From Candidatus Nanopelagicales bacterium (GTDB lineage: Bacteria > Actinomycetota > Actinomycetes > S36-B12 > UBA5976): a stretch of DNA of 51,157 nt. The stretch is from assembly GCA_018402365.1 (NCBI GenBank), contig JAGYJD010000010.1:1-51157 (forward strand). Direction: 5' to 3'. Of the stretch, positions 42,261 to 51,157 are shown in pieces. The position numbers and the translations under genes are program-made. The stretch's first letter is position 1, and the number at the start of each line of letters is the position of its first letter. The notes below the pieces were generated by a model, which was not told the origin of the DNA, ran no database searches, and saw only the letters and a program-made list of their open reading frames with translations.

Positions 42261-45200
42261 ATGTTTGCTCACTTAAATACAGTTTCAGGCTTTTCACTGC
42301 AGTACGGGACTTGCCAAGTAGAGCAGTTAGTAAGTCAAGCTAAAAAATTAGGATTTTCTCATTTAGCTTTAGCAGATCACGACACTTTAGCTGGAGCCAT
42401 TGCCTTTGCCTTGGCTTGTCAGAAAGCGCAAATTCACCCAATTTTAGGAGTCAACTTTAAAGTTGCCCAGTCAAGATTAGTACTACTTGCTAAAAATTCA
42501 CTAGGGTTTGGTTCGCTATGCAGATTAGTTTCATTATCTAATTTAACTATTGACCATATTTACAAAGAAGTAGCGCAAGGTAATTTAGCAGTTTTGTTAG
42601 GCCCGCACTCTAACTTTGGACAAGCAGTTAGAGCTAAACAGTTTGAAGTTGCACAAGAAATATTACGACATTGGACCTTATTAGCAAAAGAAAACATTGC
42701 AATTGAAGTAGTTACCCACCAAGCAAGTAAAAGTGCCTTTAGTACCAGCAATGCTGCAGTAATGTTGCAGTTAGCAAAAGCTAATCGAGTTAAAGCAGTA
42801 ATTACAAACGCGGTTAGATATTTAACCCCAACAGATGCTAAAACTGCAGATATTTTGGATGCAATTCGAATTAAGCAAAAAATAAATCCTAATCGAGTCG
42901 AACGCAATAATTCACAAGGTTATTTAAAAACTCCTTTTGAAATGGCGGCTTTAGCGCAAGAGGTTGCTAGTGCAGCAGGGCAAAGCGATTTGGCTGGTTT
43001 GCTAGTTACCTTCACTGAAGATTTAGCTGCTAGTTGTGCCTTAGATCCAATAAAAGATTTAGGTTTTGGCTCAATTAGTTTGCCTGAAACAGAAGTTGTT
43101 TTAAACGGCAAAACACAAGGTGCGCATCGAGAGTTAGTGGCGAGGTGTGAAGCTGGTCTGGCTAAGTGGGGAGTAGCTCAAAAATCTGATTATTTACAAA
43201 GGCTAGAAGCTGAACTTTCAACAATTTCTCAGCTGGGTTTTGCTACTTATTTTTTGACAGTGGCTGAAGTAGTTGATTTAACAAAAAAGTTAAATATTCG
43301 AGTGGCTGCCCGTGGCTCTGGAGCAGGCTCATTAGTGAACTTTGCACTAGGGATTTCAGGGGTAGACCCGATTGTTAATGGCTTATTAATGGAGCGATTT
43401 CTTTCACCGCTTCGAACGGCATTACCCGATATTGATATCGATGTGGAATCTCATCGTCGACTAGCGGTTTATGACGCAATTATCGAGCGATTTGGAGCAG
43501 AGCGGGCAATTTGTTTATCAATGCGTGATACCTATCGAGTGCGACATGCAATTAGGGATGTGGGCGCGGCTTTAGGGTATCCAGCTGGCGAGATTGATTT
43601 ATTTGCTAAATCGCTTCCACGAATTAAAGCAAAAGATGTTCGTAAAGCTTTAAGTGAGTTACCTGAATTAAAAAGATCAAGTTTTTATAAGCTCTTCACC
43701 CAAGGAAAACTTGATACCTATTTAGATTTAGTAGAAAAATTAGATGGTTTACCAAGAAATTTAGCAATGCACCCCTGTGGGGTTTTGTTGTCAAATTCTG
43801 AACTACTAAATAGAACTCCGGTTATTACTAGCGCTAGTGGTTATCCGATGAGTGAATTTGATAAAGATGATGTAGAAACCCTAGGTCTTTTAAAGCTAGA
43901 TGTTTTAGGGGTAAGAATGCAATCCGCCCTCTCACACGCAGTATCAGAAATAAAAAATACAGAAAAGATAGAAATTGAATTAGAGAAAATTGATTTAGCA
44001 GATAAAAAAACTTTTGAGCTAATTCAATCAACTAAAGTTTTGGGTTGTTTTCAAATTGAATCACCTGGGCAAAGAGAGCTAATTGGAAAGTTCTCACCCG
44101 AAGTTTTTAACGATTTAATAATTGATATCTCACTATTTCGCCCGGGGCCTATGAAATCTGGAATGATCGAGCCTTTTCTTAAAGCACGCGGTGGCTTTAG
44201 CGAGGCTGACTATTTGCACTCAGATTTAAAACCAATTCTTCAAGAAACTTGGGGAGTGGTGGTTTTTCATGAGCAAGTAATTAGGTTAATTAGTTTGGTT
44301 ACTGGCTGTTCGCTAGCAGCAGCAGACGAAAACGTCGTAGACTAGGCGACTTTAATCAACAACTAGAAATTCGTGGTTGGTTTATTAAGAAAGCTCTAAA
44401 AAAATATTCACTTGAATTAGCTGAAAAACTCTGGGGAATTTTAGAATCTTTTGCCTCATTTGGCTTTTGTAAAGCTCACGCCGCCGCTTTTGCTTTGCCG
44501 ACTTATCAATCAGCTTGGCTCAAGACCTACTACCCGGCAGCTTTTTTTGCAGGGGTATTAACCCATGATCCAGGAATGTATCCAAAAAGATTGATAGTTA
44601 ATGATGCTAAAAATTTTAAAGTAAAAGTATTGCCGCTTGACATAAATATTTCTGACAGAGTATATCGCGCTGAAAGCCCTGATTCTTTACGAATTTCGTT
44701 AGCAGAAGTTAGGGGAATTAGCGAGGATGAAGTAGAAAGAATTTTGGAGTATCGCCCCTTTACTTCTTTAGCTGACTTTTATAATCGCGCCCGAATTTCT
44801 CGTCCAGTAACTGAACGATTGATCTTGACTGGAGCTTTTGACTCACTTTATGACTTACCAAATAAAGACCTAAATCGCAGAGATTTGCTAATGCAGCTAT
44901 CACGATTAGAGCATTCGACTGGTAGCGATAAAGCCCAGTTAGGGTTAGGGATTTTCTTAAAAGAAGAAATTATTTCTCATAAATTGCCCGACTTGACGCT
45001 AGATGAGGTGCTAAAACATGAGGTAGAAATTTTAGGAATGGATTTAAGTTGCCACTTAACTTATTTTTATCGAAACTTACTAAAAGATTTAAACGTAGTA
45101 TTTTCTAAAAATCTCTTGAACTATCGACAAAACACTGAAGTATTGATGGCAGGGGTAAAAGTTTCAACTCAAACTCCTCCCATTAGAAGTGGTAAACGCG

Positions 45201-45460
45201 TAGTTTTTTTGACGATAGATGACACCACTGGTCCAATTGATGTCACTTTTTTTGAAGATATACAAAGAGATTATGCACAAACTGTTTTTAACTCTTGGCT
45301 CTTTTTAGTTAAAGGGAACATTCGGCGTACAGGACCACGAGGTATTTCTGTAATTGCCTCAGGCTGTTGGGATCTATCTCAGCTAAATCAAATTTATAGA
45401 AGCGAAGGACTGATTGCAGTAAAAACACTTTTAAACAATAGCCCGCAGTTAGTGGCTTAA
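42261..45460 (+). pseudogene. dnaE2: Error-prone DNA polymerase DnaE2, broken by one frameshift
   Basis: About 1066 codons in two frames. The first (42261-44345) has the PHP domain (HLNTVSGFSLQYGTC, ALADHDTLAGA) and the polymerase core with the catalytic Asp residues in LPDIDIDVESHRR. It stops after LAAADEN. One base missing in the A run near 44328-44333 restores RRRLGDFNQQLEIRGWF, and the rest continues to SYQSAWLK... and an OB-fold end at 45460. DnaE2 polymerises past lesions with low fidelity and works with an accessory Y-family protein. Everything except the A-run indel looks conserved, so a base-calling error is likely. Confidence 0.87.
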
Positions 45461-45488
45461 GTGACCAACAAGAGGGAGGATAAGAAGT

Positions 45489-46706
45489 ATGACTCATCGA
45501 CAAGTTAGAAAATTACCTCAAGGTGTACTAAGTGGTAGAGATGAGGATTCAAACATTTTGCATGTCGATATGGACGCCTTTTACGCATCAGTTGAAATTC
45601 GAGATCGGCCGGAGTTAAAGGGTAAGCCGGTGATTATTGGGTATAACGCAGGCCGAGGGGTGGTGACTTCTGCCACCTATCAAGCTCGTGAATTTGGTGT
45701 TCATGCTGCAATGAGCATGGTGCAAGCACTCAGGTTGTGCCCTAAAGCAGTAGTGATAGAGCCTAATCATTACAAATACGCAGAAGTTTCTGAAAGAATC
45801 AGAGAAATATTTTTTGACTTCACCCCACTAGTTGAACCCTTGGCCTTAGATGAAGCTTTTTTAGATGTTTCAGGTGCTAAGAAAATTTTTTCTAGCCCTA
45901 CCTTTATTGCTCAAGCAATTAGAGAACGAGTGGAAAAAGAGTTAAACATTACTTGCTCAGTAGGGATTGCCCCTAATAAATTTGTTGCCAAACTTGCTTC
46001 AACTATGGCTAAGCCAGATGGTTATTTGGTAGTTGCACCAGAAGAGGTGTTAGATTTTTTACACCCTTTACCAATTGGAGCTTTATGGGGAGTTGGGGGG
46101 AAAACCGAAGCTGAATTAAATCGACTTGGTTTAAAAACTATTAAGCAAGTAGCTCAAATTCCTTTAAGAACTCTAAAAACTGCTATTGGAGAAAGTTTAG
46201 GTGAGCATTTACATCAACTTTCTTGGGGAAAAGATGATCGAACGGTCGAAATTTGGGAAGCCGAAAAAAGCATTGGAAATGAAGAAACCTTTTCGCAAGA
46301 TCTTGATGAGAGTGAAGATATCTTGCGTGAAATTTTAAGATTAAGTGAAAAAGTAGGCTCCCGAGTAAGGGGAGCTAATTTAGTATCTAAAACTGTAGTT
46401 TTGAAGGTAAGGTTTGCTAACTTTTCAACCATCACTCGTTCTAAAACATTGCTGCACCCGACCAACAGTAAGAGAGAAATTTATAAAACTGCTAGCGATT
46501 TATTTAATGCCTTAAAGTTGACTGGGGTAAAAATCCGATTAGTTGGGGTGAGGGCTGAGAATTTAATTCCTATCACCAGAAGTTCTCAACAATTATCGCT
46601 AGATGGAGCAGAAGAAGGCTGGAAGCAAATTGAAAACGCTACGGACCGCGCCAGTGAGCGTTTTGGTCCAGCGGCGGTCCAGCCTGGCAGGCTGATAGGG
46701 GAATAG
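45489..46706 (+). CDS. dinB: DNA polymerase IV (Y family), SOS mutasome partner
   Basis: A 405-residue Y-family polymerase. The catalytic carboxylates are in HVDMDAFYASVE and ALDEAFLDVSG, both intact, so it should be an active Pol IV rather than the catalytically dead ImuB. GWKQIENATDRASERFGPAAVQ and its basic tail are the C-terminal region. GGGAGGATAAG lies before ATG 45489, 28 bases after dnaE2. In many actinobacteria the dnaE2 operon carries imuA'/imuB; here no imuA' or imuB is seen and DinB takes that place. Confidence 0.94.
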   Translation: MTHRQVRKLPQGVLSGRDEDSNILHVDMDAFYASVEIRDRPELKGKPVIIGYNAGRGVVTSATYQAREFGVHAAMSMVQALRLCPKAVVIEPNHYKYAEVSERIREIFFDFTPLVEPLALDEAFLDVSGAKKIFSSPTFIAQAIRERVEKELNITCSVGIAPNKFVAKLASTMAKPDGYLVVAPEEVLDFLHPLPIGALWGVGGKTEAELNRLGLKTIKQVAQIPLRTLKTAIGESLGEHLHQLSWGKDDRTVEIWEAEKSIGNEETFSQDLDESEDILREILRLSEKVGSRVRGANLVSKTVVLKVRFANFSTITRSKTLLHPTNSKREIYKTASDLFNALKLTGVKIRLVGVRAENLIPITRSSQQLSLDGAEEGWKQIENATDRASERFGPAAVQPGRLIGE

Positions 46707-46775
46707 AATAAGCCTCTACTTGCAATTGTTCAGCGAGGTTCTATTCTTAGATAGTAGAGAGTTGGGAGAGCGCAG

Positions 46776-47153
46776 ATGGCACTGTCAGACCGAGAGCAAA
46801 AGTTGCTAGAGCAGATGGAACAGGCGCTCTATGCTGAAGATCCACGCTTTGCCACTTCACTAAAGAAGCCCGCTCGAATCGCTATTGCCCCAGGTGAGCG
46901 CAGACATTTACTGACTGGCACCTTGGCACTCGTTATTGCTATTGGGCTGGTAATTGGGTCAGTCGCGACAAAACTTGTTTTATTGGGCATTTTAGGCTTC
47001 GTATTTCTTTTAATTGGGCTGTTTATGCTGATTCGGGGCCTACAAGCTCCGGTAGCTGCGGTCACTCCAAAACCTCGAAAAGGTCCAGGAGCTGGGGATT
47101 TTATGCGCCGTATGGAACAACGCTGGCAACAAAGGCGTGAAGGCGACTACTAA
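46776..47153 (+). CDS. DUF3040 membrane protein
   Basis: A 125-residue protein with the DUF3040 opening MALSDREQKLLEQMEQALYAEDPRFATSL, two adjacent hydrophobic helices (about residues 46-66 and 68-90) and a basic C-terminal tail. DUF3040 proteins commonly lie just upstream of mraZ in actinobacteria and are of unknown function. GGGAGAGCGCAG precedes the ATG. It follows dinB by 69 bases. Confidence 0.86.
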   Translation: MALSDREQKLLEQMEQALYAEDPRFATSLKKPARIAIAPGERRHLLTGTLALVIAIGLVIGSVATKLVLLGILGFVFLLIGLFMLIRGLQAPVAAVTPKPRKGPGAGDFMRRMEQRWQQRREGDY

Positions 47154-47267
47154 AGCTCGCTCAGCAACCTTTATTTCATAAATCAAATTAAACATCTTCA
47201 ATCCATATAACTACGCCCAAACCTAGGGAGGAATCTCCCATATTTGTGTGGTAAAAGGGTTGATTTT

Positions 47268-47292
47268 GGAGCAATATGGAGTAAAGTGGGTA
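47268..47292. promoter_or_regulatory. MraZ-box direct repeats upstream of mraZ
   Basis: Three TGGNN units occur with exact 10-base period: TGGAG at 47268, TGGAG at 47278 and TGGGT at 47288. This is the TGGGN-N5 direct-repeat pattern that MraZ binds at its own promoter in E. coli. The site lies about 75 bases upstream of the mraZ start, so it probably mediates autoregulation of the division cluster. Confidence 0.75.
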
Positions 47293-47365
47293 AATCGATC
47301 TGGCTGATCGAGGCAAAAAGACTTTAAAAATCGTCTTTTTGGGGGATTGCCAAGGGGATTACCAA

Positions 47366-47797
47366 GTGTTTCTAGGTACACACGAACCGCGTCTTGACGA
47401 CAAAGGTCGATTGGTATTGCCCGCTAAATTTCGCGAACCTTTGGCCCTTGGGATTGTTATAACAAAAGGCCAAGATAGATCTCTGATTTTGTGGCCAATG
47501 CAGCAATTCACGGCCTATACCGAAAAACTACGTGAAGCTTCTCGTAATGACGCAAAGGTTCGTAGTTATTTAAGAGTTTTCTTTTCAAGCGCCTTTGATG
47601 AACAGCCCGACAAACAGGGTCGAATCACAATTCCAAACACCTTGCGTGAATACGCCCAACTCGATCGAGAGTTAGTCGTAGTGGGGGCTGATACCACAAT
47701 CGAAATTTGGGAGCCAGGTGCTTGGCGCGAGTACCTAGAAGTGGCAGAACCAAAATTTGCGCACACTCAAGAAGAGGTTGCACCAGGAATTTTTTAA
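47366..47797 (+). CDS. mraZ: MraZ division-cluster transcription regulator
   Basis: About 143 residues from GTG 47366, the normal MraZ length, with AAGGGG eight bases upstream; an open TTG at 47339 would add nine residues without a good site. It has the two AbrB-like repeats, LDDKGRLVLPAKFRE and PDKQGRITIPNTLRE, with conserved DxxGR. MraZ rings bind direct-repeat boxes upstream and control the dcw cluster. The next element is the mraW-type RNA, then rsmH. Confidence 0.94.
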   Translation: MFLGTHEPRLDDKGRLVLPAKFREPLALGIVITKGQDRSLILWPMQQFTAYTEKLREASRNDAKVRSYLRVFFSSAFDEQPDKQGRITIPNTLREYAQLDRELVVVGADTTIEIWEPGAWREYLEVAEPKFAHTQEEVAPGIF

Positions 47798-47798
47798 G

Positions 47799-47890
47799 GG
47801 TTTAAGGCCTCGGCCTCTTTCCGTCGCATAAGCCGACTCTCCTTCCCCAGAGCCGGACTTGTAACGGAGAGGGACCGAAGAACTTAAACC
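47799..47890 (+). ncRNA. mraW-type structured RNA between mraZ and rsmH
   Basis: The gap is spanned by a long hairpin. GGTTTAAG (47799-47806) pairs with CTTAAACC (47883-47890), CCTCT-TT-CCGT pairs with ACGGAGAGG, and GCCGACTCT pairs almost perfectly with AGAGCCGGA at the tip. The position and shape match the mraW RNA motif, a cis-acting RNA described in actinobacterial mraW (rsmH) leaders. Its ligand and mechanism are unknown. It begins two bases after the mraZ stop. Confidence 0.75.
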
Positions 47891-47917
47891 ACACACCAGA
47901 AGCGGAAAGGGGAGAAA

Positions 47918-48880
47918 GTGCAAAAAATTCTTACCGAGCAACACGTGCCGGTAATGGTGCAAGAAGTATTTGAAATACTTTCACCTGCGCTTGAGTTTGA
48001 GAATTCTGTTTTGGTGGATTGCACCTTGGGTTTAGGTGGACATAGTGAACACTTTCTTAAAGAGCACGATCGATTAAAAGTAATTGGGTTCGACCAAGAT
48101 TCCATAGCTTTGACTCGAGCAAAAGAGCGATTGGCAGCATATAAAAATCGAGTGGTTTTTGTAGGTAAAAACTTTAATCAATTAAGAACTGAATTAAATA
48201 AAATTCAAATAGAAAAAGTTAATGCAATAATTTTTGATCTAGGAGTTTCTTCAATTCAGATTGATGAAAAAGAAAGAGGATTTTCATATCTTTCTAGCGA
48301 TCCATTAGACATGAGAATGAATCAGAGTCAATCATTAAATGCACAAGAAATAGTTAATACTTGGCAAGAGCATGAAATAGCAAAAATTTTGTTTCAGTAT
48401 GGTGAAGAAAAATTTGCTAAAAAAATTGCAAAAAATATTATTAATAAAAGAAATAAATCTTTAATTAAAACTACCGCAGAATTAGTAGAGATCATTAACA
48501 ATTCAATACCGGCACCAGCTCGTCGCACTGGAGGAAACCCAGCAAAAAAGACTTTTCAAGCATTGAGGATTGCAGTTAATCAAGAGTTAGATGTTTTAAA
48601 AGAAGCACTTTTGCAAGCTGTAGAAATAGTAGCTCCGGGTGGGCGTATTGCCGTTTTAACTTACCACTCATTAGAAGATCGAATTGTAAAACAATTTTTT
48701 AAATCTTTAATACGAGTCAGTGATATTCCCCGAGAAATCCCAGTAATTGAATCTTTGCAGCAAGATTTTAAATTGATTACTAATAAACCCCTCCGGCCCA
48801 CTAAGGCAGAGATTGCTGTTAATTCAAGAAGTAAATCAGCCAAGTTACGTGGCATAGAAAAACTAATGAGGGCAGCATGA
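47918..48880 (+). CDS. rsmH: 16S rRNA (cytosine1402-N4)-methyltransferase RsmH
   Basis: A 320-residue SAM-dependent methyltransferase. LVDCTLGLGGHSEHFL is the SAM motif I, IIFDLGVSSIQID is motif IV-like, and RTGGNPAKKTFQALRIAVNQEL is the family hallmark. It methylates C1402 N4 in 16S rRNA helix 44. The start is GTG 47918 with GGGGAGA upstream. It overlaps the ftsL start by four bases (ATGA) and lies 27 bases past the leader RNA. Confidence 0.95.
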   Translation: MQKILTEQHVPVMVQEVFEILSPALEFENSVLVDCTLGLGGHSEHFLKEHDRLKVIGFDQDSIALTRAKERLAAYKNRVVFVGKNFNQLRTELNKIQIEKVNAIIFDLGVSSIQIDEKERGFSYLSSDPLDMRMNQSQSLNAQEIVNTWQEHEIAKILFQYGEEKFAKKIAKNIINKRNKSLIKTTAELVEIINNSIPAPARRTGGNPAKKTFQALRIAVNQELDVLKEALLQAVEIVAPGGRIAVLTYHSLEDRIVKQFFKSLIRVSDIPREIPVIESLQQDFKLITNKPLRPTKAEIAVNSRSKSAKLRGIEKLMRAA

Positions 48881-49278
48881 GCGCTATTAGTTACCAAGTA
48901 ACAAAGGCAAATTCAAAACCAGCGGTAAAAAATGTGCGAGATTCGGTTTCAAATTTTGGATTCGGGCTTTTTATTTCAGCAATTTTATTGTTGGGACTTT
49001 TGGGTGGTTTAGTAATTAATACCTCTTTAAGTCATAGCCAATTCACTATTAGTCAATTACGAGCTGAATTGACCCTGGCGGCGGATTTGCAAGAAACGCT
49101 GGCGCAGGAGGTGGCACGTTTGGAATCACCCGAGTTGTTAAAAGAGCGGGCGATTTTACTGGGCATGGTTCCGGGGCCTGGTGCTGGTTTTGTGGATTTA
49201 CGCGATGGACGAATTATTGCCCCTGGCTTAGATGACAAATATCGCGAGGCAGATTACTCACGAGTAGTGGGACAATAA
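48877..49278 (+). CDS. ftsL: FtsL-like septum protein
   Basis: A 133-residue bitopic protein: basic N-terminus, one membrane helix (about residues 28-51), then a short leucine-zipper-like segment (SQLRAELTLAADLQETLAQEV) and a loop. This is the FtsL/DivIC architecture in its usual position between rsmH and ftsI. It would connect FtsQ/FtsB with FtsI at the divisome. Sequence identity in this family is low, so the call relies on topology and synteny. Confidence 0.85.
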   Translation: MSAISYQVTKANSKPAVKNVRDSVSNFGFGLFISAILLLGLLGGLVINTSLSHSQFTISQLRAELTLAADLQETLAQEVARLESPELLKERAILLGMVPGPGAGFVDLRDGRIIAPGLDDKYREADYSRVVGQ

Positions 49279-49280
49279 AA

Positions 49281-51026
49281 ATGAATTTCTTAGATAAAAA
49301 GGCTCGCTTATCAAGAAAGTCACAACGATTTCATGCCATTGCAGCACTAACCGTGTTGGTTTTGGGTGGCTACGGAGTTAAGTTGGTTGAATTGCAGGCT
49401 TATCAAGCCCCCTCGCTCAGCCTTAAAGCAACCGAAAACAGAACTCGTACCGTGCTTTTGACAGCAAATCGTGGTGAAATCACCGATCGAAAAGGTGCCC
49501 CTTTGGCCATTTCTGTGGAGGCAAGAAACCTAACCGCTGATCAAACGAAGGTTGTTAATCCGGGTGAGACCGCTCGTCTAATTGCCGAAATTTTGAAAGT
49601 TGACCAAGAGCAGCAAGCGGCTATTGAAAATTCATTAATTGGTGAAAAAAGATTTGTATACCTCACTAAAAAGATAACTCCAAGTCAATGGAATGAAATA
49701 AAAGCTCTGAGACTTCCCGGAATTTATTCTGAAAAAACTAATTCAAGAATTTACCCCGGAGATTCCATTGCGGCGAGCTTGATTGGCTTTGTCGGGGCTG
49801 AGGGATACGGCATGAACGGAATTGAACATTCCTTTAACGAGATGCTTGCTGGGGCAGATGGACGAATGAAGTACGAATCAAGTGCAGGTGGGCGCCAACT
49901 GCCGCAAGGACTTTCTTCTCAACAGGATCCGGTGCCGGGTATTGGAATTCGTTTAACGATTGACCGGGATCTTCAATATGTAGCAGAGCAAGCTTTAGCT
50001 GAACGAGTCGAGTATGCCCAAGCCAAAAGTGGAACATTAGTAGCGATCGAAGTGAAGACTGGCAAAATTTTAGCTTTGGCCAATTACCCTACCTTTAATC
50101 CGAATACCCCACTGGAATCTGATCCAAATACTTGGGTAAACCGTGCCTTAGTGGATTCATATGAGCCAGGCTCTACCGCGAAGGTCATGACAATGGCGGC
50201 GGTAGTTAACGAAAACATTGCTGGTCCAAATACTCAATTTGTGATTCCTCCAGTTTTAAAAAGACCCTCAAAAACTTTTAAGGATCACGAACCTCATCCA
50301 ACCTTGCAATTAACTTTGACTGGGGTTTTAGCAAAATCGAGTAATATCGGGACAATCTTGGCAGCAGAAATGCTTGGTAAAAATAAGTTTTACGATTACT
50401 TAAAAAAATTTGGTGTAGGGGACCCTACTGGACTGAATTTTCCTGGCGAGAGTAACGGCCGATTGCCAAAGTTGAACGATTGGTCGGTCACTAGTCTTCC
50501 AACTTTTGCTTTTGGTCAAGGATACATGGTTAATGCAGTTCAAATTGCCAGCATGTATGCCACGGTAGCTAACGACGGAAAAAGAATCCCCCCGAGTTTA
50601 GTTGAAGGTTTTATTCAAGAAGATGGAACTTTTACCCATGCCCCAGCGCCAACACCAGTGGAGGTTATTTCACCTAGCTCGGCACAAATTGTTCGCGAAA
50701 TGATGGAAACCGTAGTTTCGGCCGAAGGTACTGCGCCGATGGCTTCGATTCCTGGATATCGTGTCGGCGGTAAAACTGGAACAGCTCAAGTTGTTGATCC
50801 TGAGTGCCGTTGTTATTCCACAGAAGTAATTGCCTCATTTATTGGAATGGCGCCAGCAGAAGATCCTGAAATAGTTGTGGCAATTGCAATTCACCATCCA
50901 AAAAATGGAAGATGGGGCGGCAGGTTGGCAGGTCCCGTCTTTAAAGAAGTAGCTCAATATGCCCTGCAAGATAGAAATCTTCCACCTTCAGAAGGAACTC
51001 CACCTCAATTACCGGTCGAGTGGTGA
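49281..51026 (+). CDS. ftsI: Division transpeptidase FtsI (PBP3)
   Basis: A 581-residue class B penicillin-binding protein. A short cytoplasmic N-terminus and membrane helix (about residues 20-38) precede the dimerisation region. The transpeptidase motifs are S-x-x-K in EPGSTAKVM, S-x-N in KSSNIG and K-T-G in GGKTGTAQ. It crosslinks septal peptidoglycan. It begins 3 bases after ftsL and its stop shares a base with the murE start (TGATG). Confidence 0.96.
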   Translation: MNFLDKKARLSRKSQRFHAIAALTVLVLGGYGVKLVELQAYQAPSLSLKATENRTRTVLLTANRGEITDRKGAPLAISVEARNLTADQTKVVNPGETARLIAEILKVDQEQQAAIENSLIGEKRFVYLTKKITPSQWNEIKALRLPGIYSEKTNSRIYPGDSIAASLIGFVGAEGYGMNGIEHSFNEMLAGADGRMKYESSAGGRQLPQGLSSQQDPVPGIGIRLTIDRDLQYVAEQALAERVEYAQAKSGTLVAIEVKTGKILALANYPTFNPNTPLESDPNTWVNRALVDSYEPGSTAKVMTMAAVVNENIAGPNTQFVIPPVLKRPSKTFKDHEPHPTLQLTLTGVLAKSSNIGTILAAEMLGKNKFYDYLKKFGVGDPTGLNFPGESNGRLPKLNDWSVTSLPTFAFGQGYMVNAVQIASMYATVANDGKRIPPSLVEGFIQEDGTFTHAPAPTPVEVISPSSAQIVREMMETVVSAEGTAPMASIPGYRVGGKTGTAQVVDPECRCYSTEVIASFIGMAPAEDPEIVVAIAIHHPKNGRWGGRLAGPVFKEVAQYALQDRNLPPSEGTPPQLPVEW

Positions 51027-51157
51027 TGATGGCAGACCTTCGACCAAAAATTCAACCAGTGGCCTTATCAGCACTTAAAGAATTTAAGGTAGCTGGTGTG
51101 CCTGCTTTAGATGTTTTCATTACCGGGGTAACTCATGATTCATCGCAAGTACAGGTG
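51026..51157 (+). CDS. murE: UDP-MurNAc-tripeptide synthetase, N-terminal fragment (3'-truncated by window edge)
   Basis: The first 44 codons of the next gene, from ATG 51026 (or 51029), stay open to the window edge. The visible text (MADLRPKIQPVALSALKEF, then ITGVTHDSSQVQV) matches the N-terminal domain of MurE, in which VTxDSR-type text is conserved. The expected position after ftsI also supports it. MurE adds the third amino acid of the peptidoglycan stem. The catalytic domain is outside. Confidence 0.85.
   Translation, partial: MMADLRPKIQPVALSALKEFKVAGVPALDVFITGVTHDSSQVQV

Noticed and set aside
44320-44345. Programmed frameshift in dnaE2
   Set aside because: There is no slippery heptamer or downstream stimulator that I can see, and four other genes show similar indels. 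A missing A is simpler.
1-51157. tRNA, rRNA, CRISPR arrays, insertion sequences, prophage or attachment sites
   Set aside because: None was recognised on either strand. The gene content is chromosomal throughout, with no transposase, integrase or spaced direct-repeat arrays.

Overview
The window looks like chromosome from a low-GC, streamlined actinobacterium. Markers for that are the qcrCAB/ctaE respiratory block with a three-helix Rieske protein, a PimB'-type mannosyltransferase, a class II DAHP synthase, LexA with an actinobacterial SOS box and a divergent LysM gene, DUF3040, an Rpf-like protein, and mraZ-rsmH-ftsL-ftsI-murE with an mraW-type RNA between mraZ and rsmH. The AT-rich sequence, tight gene packing, heterodimeric lycopene cyclase and thiamine salvage fit a freshwater lineage such as the acI/Nanopelagicales group. 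That placement is inference, not proven here.

Layout. 1-2838: end of a mannose-6-phosphate isomerase, an MscS channel and a secreted GH25 muramidase. 2820-14132: a sugar-acid catabolic region with a GntR regulator. It has an oxidative L-fucose route (aldose dehydrogenase, L-fuconate dehydratase, SDR, diketo-acid hydrolase, L-lactate oxidation) and a pentonate route (IlvD/Edd dehydratase, KdaD-like FAH protein, ketoglutarate semialdehyde dehydrogenase) that should end in 2-oxoglutarate. 14507-17829: an extracellular alpha/beta hydrolase fused through one membrane helix to an ABC ATPase, plus its permease. 17856-18953: lexA and a divergent LysM protein. 18992-23118: cytochrome bc1 and oxidase subunit III. 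23189-29696: receiver-like protein, trpD, Cys4 microprotein, pimB', plsC, a PPi-type phosphofructokinase, DAHP synthase and a LytR_C protein. 29798-31244: Rpf-like protein and crtYc/crtYd.

31245-40430 is one compact minus-strand run: CruF-like protein, degenerate GT2, crtE, crtI, crtB, cysD, cysNC, sulfotransferase. Carotenoid synthesis and PAPS-dependent sulfation are packed head to tail, which suggests a sulfated (possibly also hydroxylated or glycosylated) carotenoid. This is the best candidate here for an undescribed system. Divergent from it is a TPP riboswitch, a PnuC-family transporter (predicted PnuT, thiamine) and an overlapping P-loop kinase. 41778-46706 is an SOS mutagenesis operon: LexA box, structured leader, DUF6504, dnaE2, dinB. 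46776-51157 is DUF3040 and the start of the division and cell-wall cluster.

Quality warning: trpD, plsC, cysD, dnaE2 and above all qcrC carry small indels that break otherwise well-conserved genes. Because these are unrelated housekeeping genes and the reading frame resumes each time, base-calling or assembly error is more likely than real decay. No rRNA, tRNA, IS element, prophage or CRISPR array was seen.
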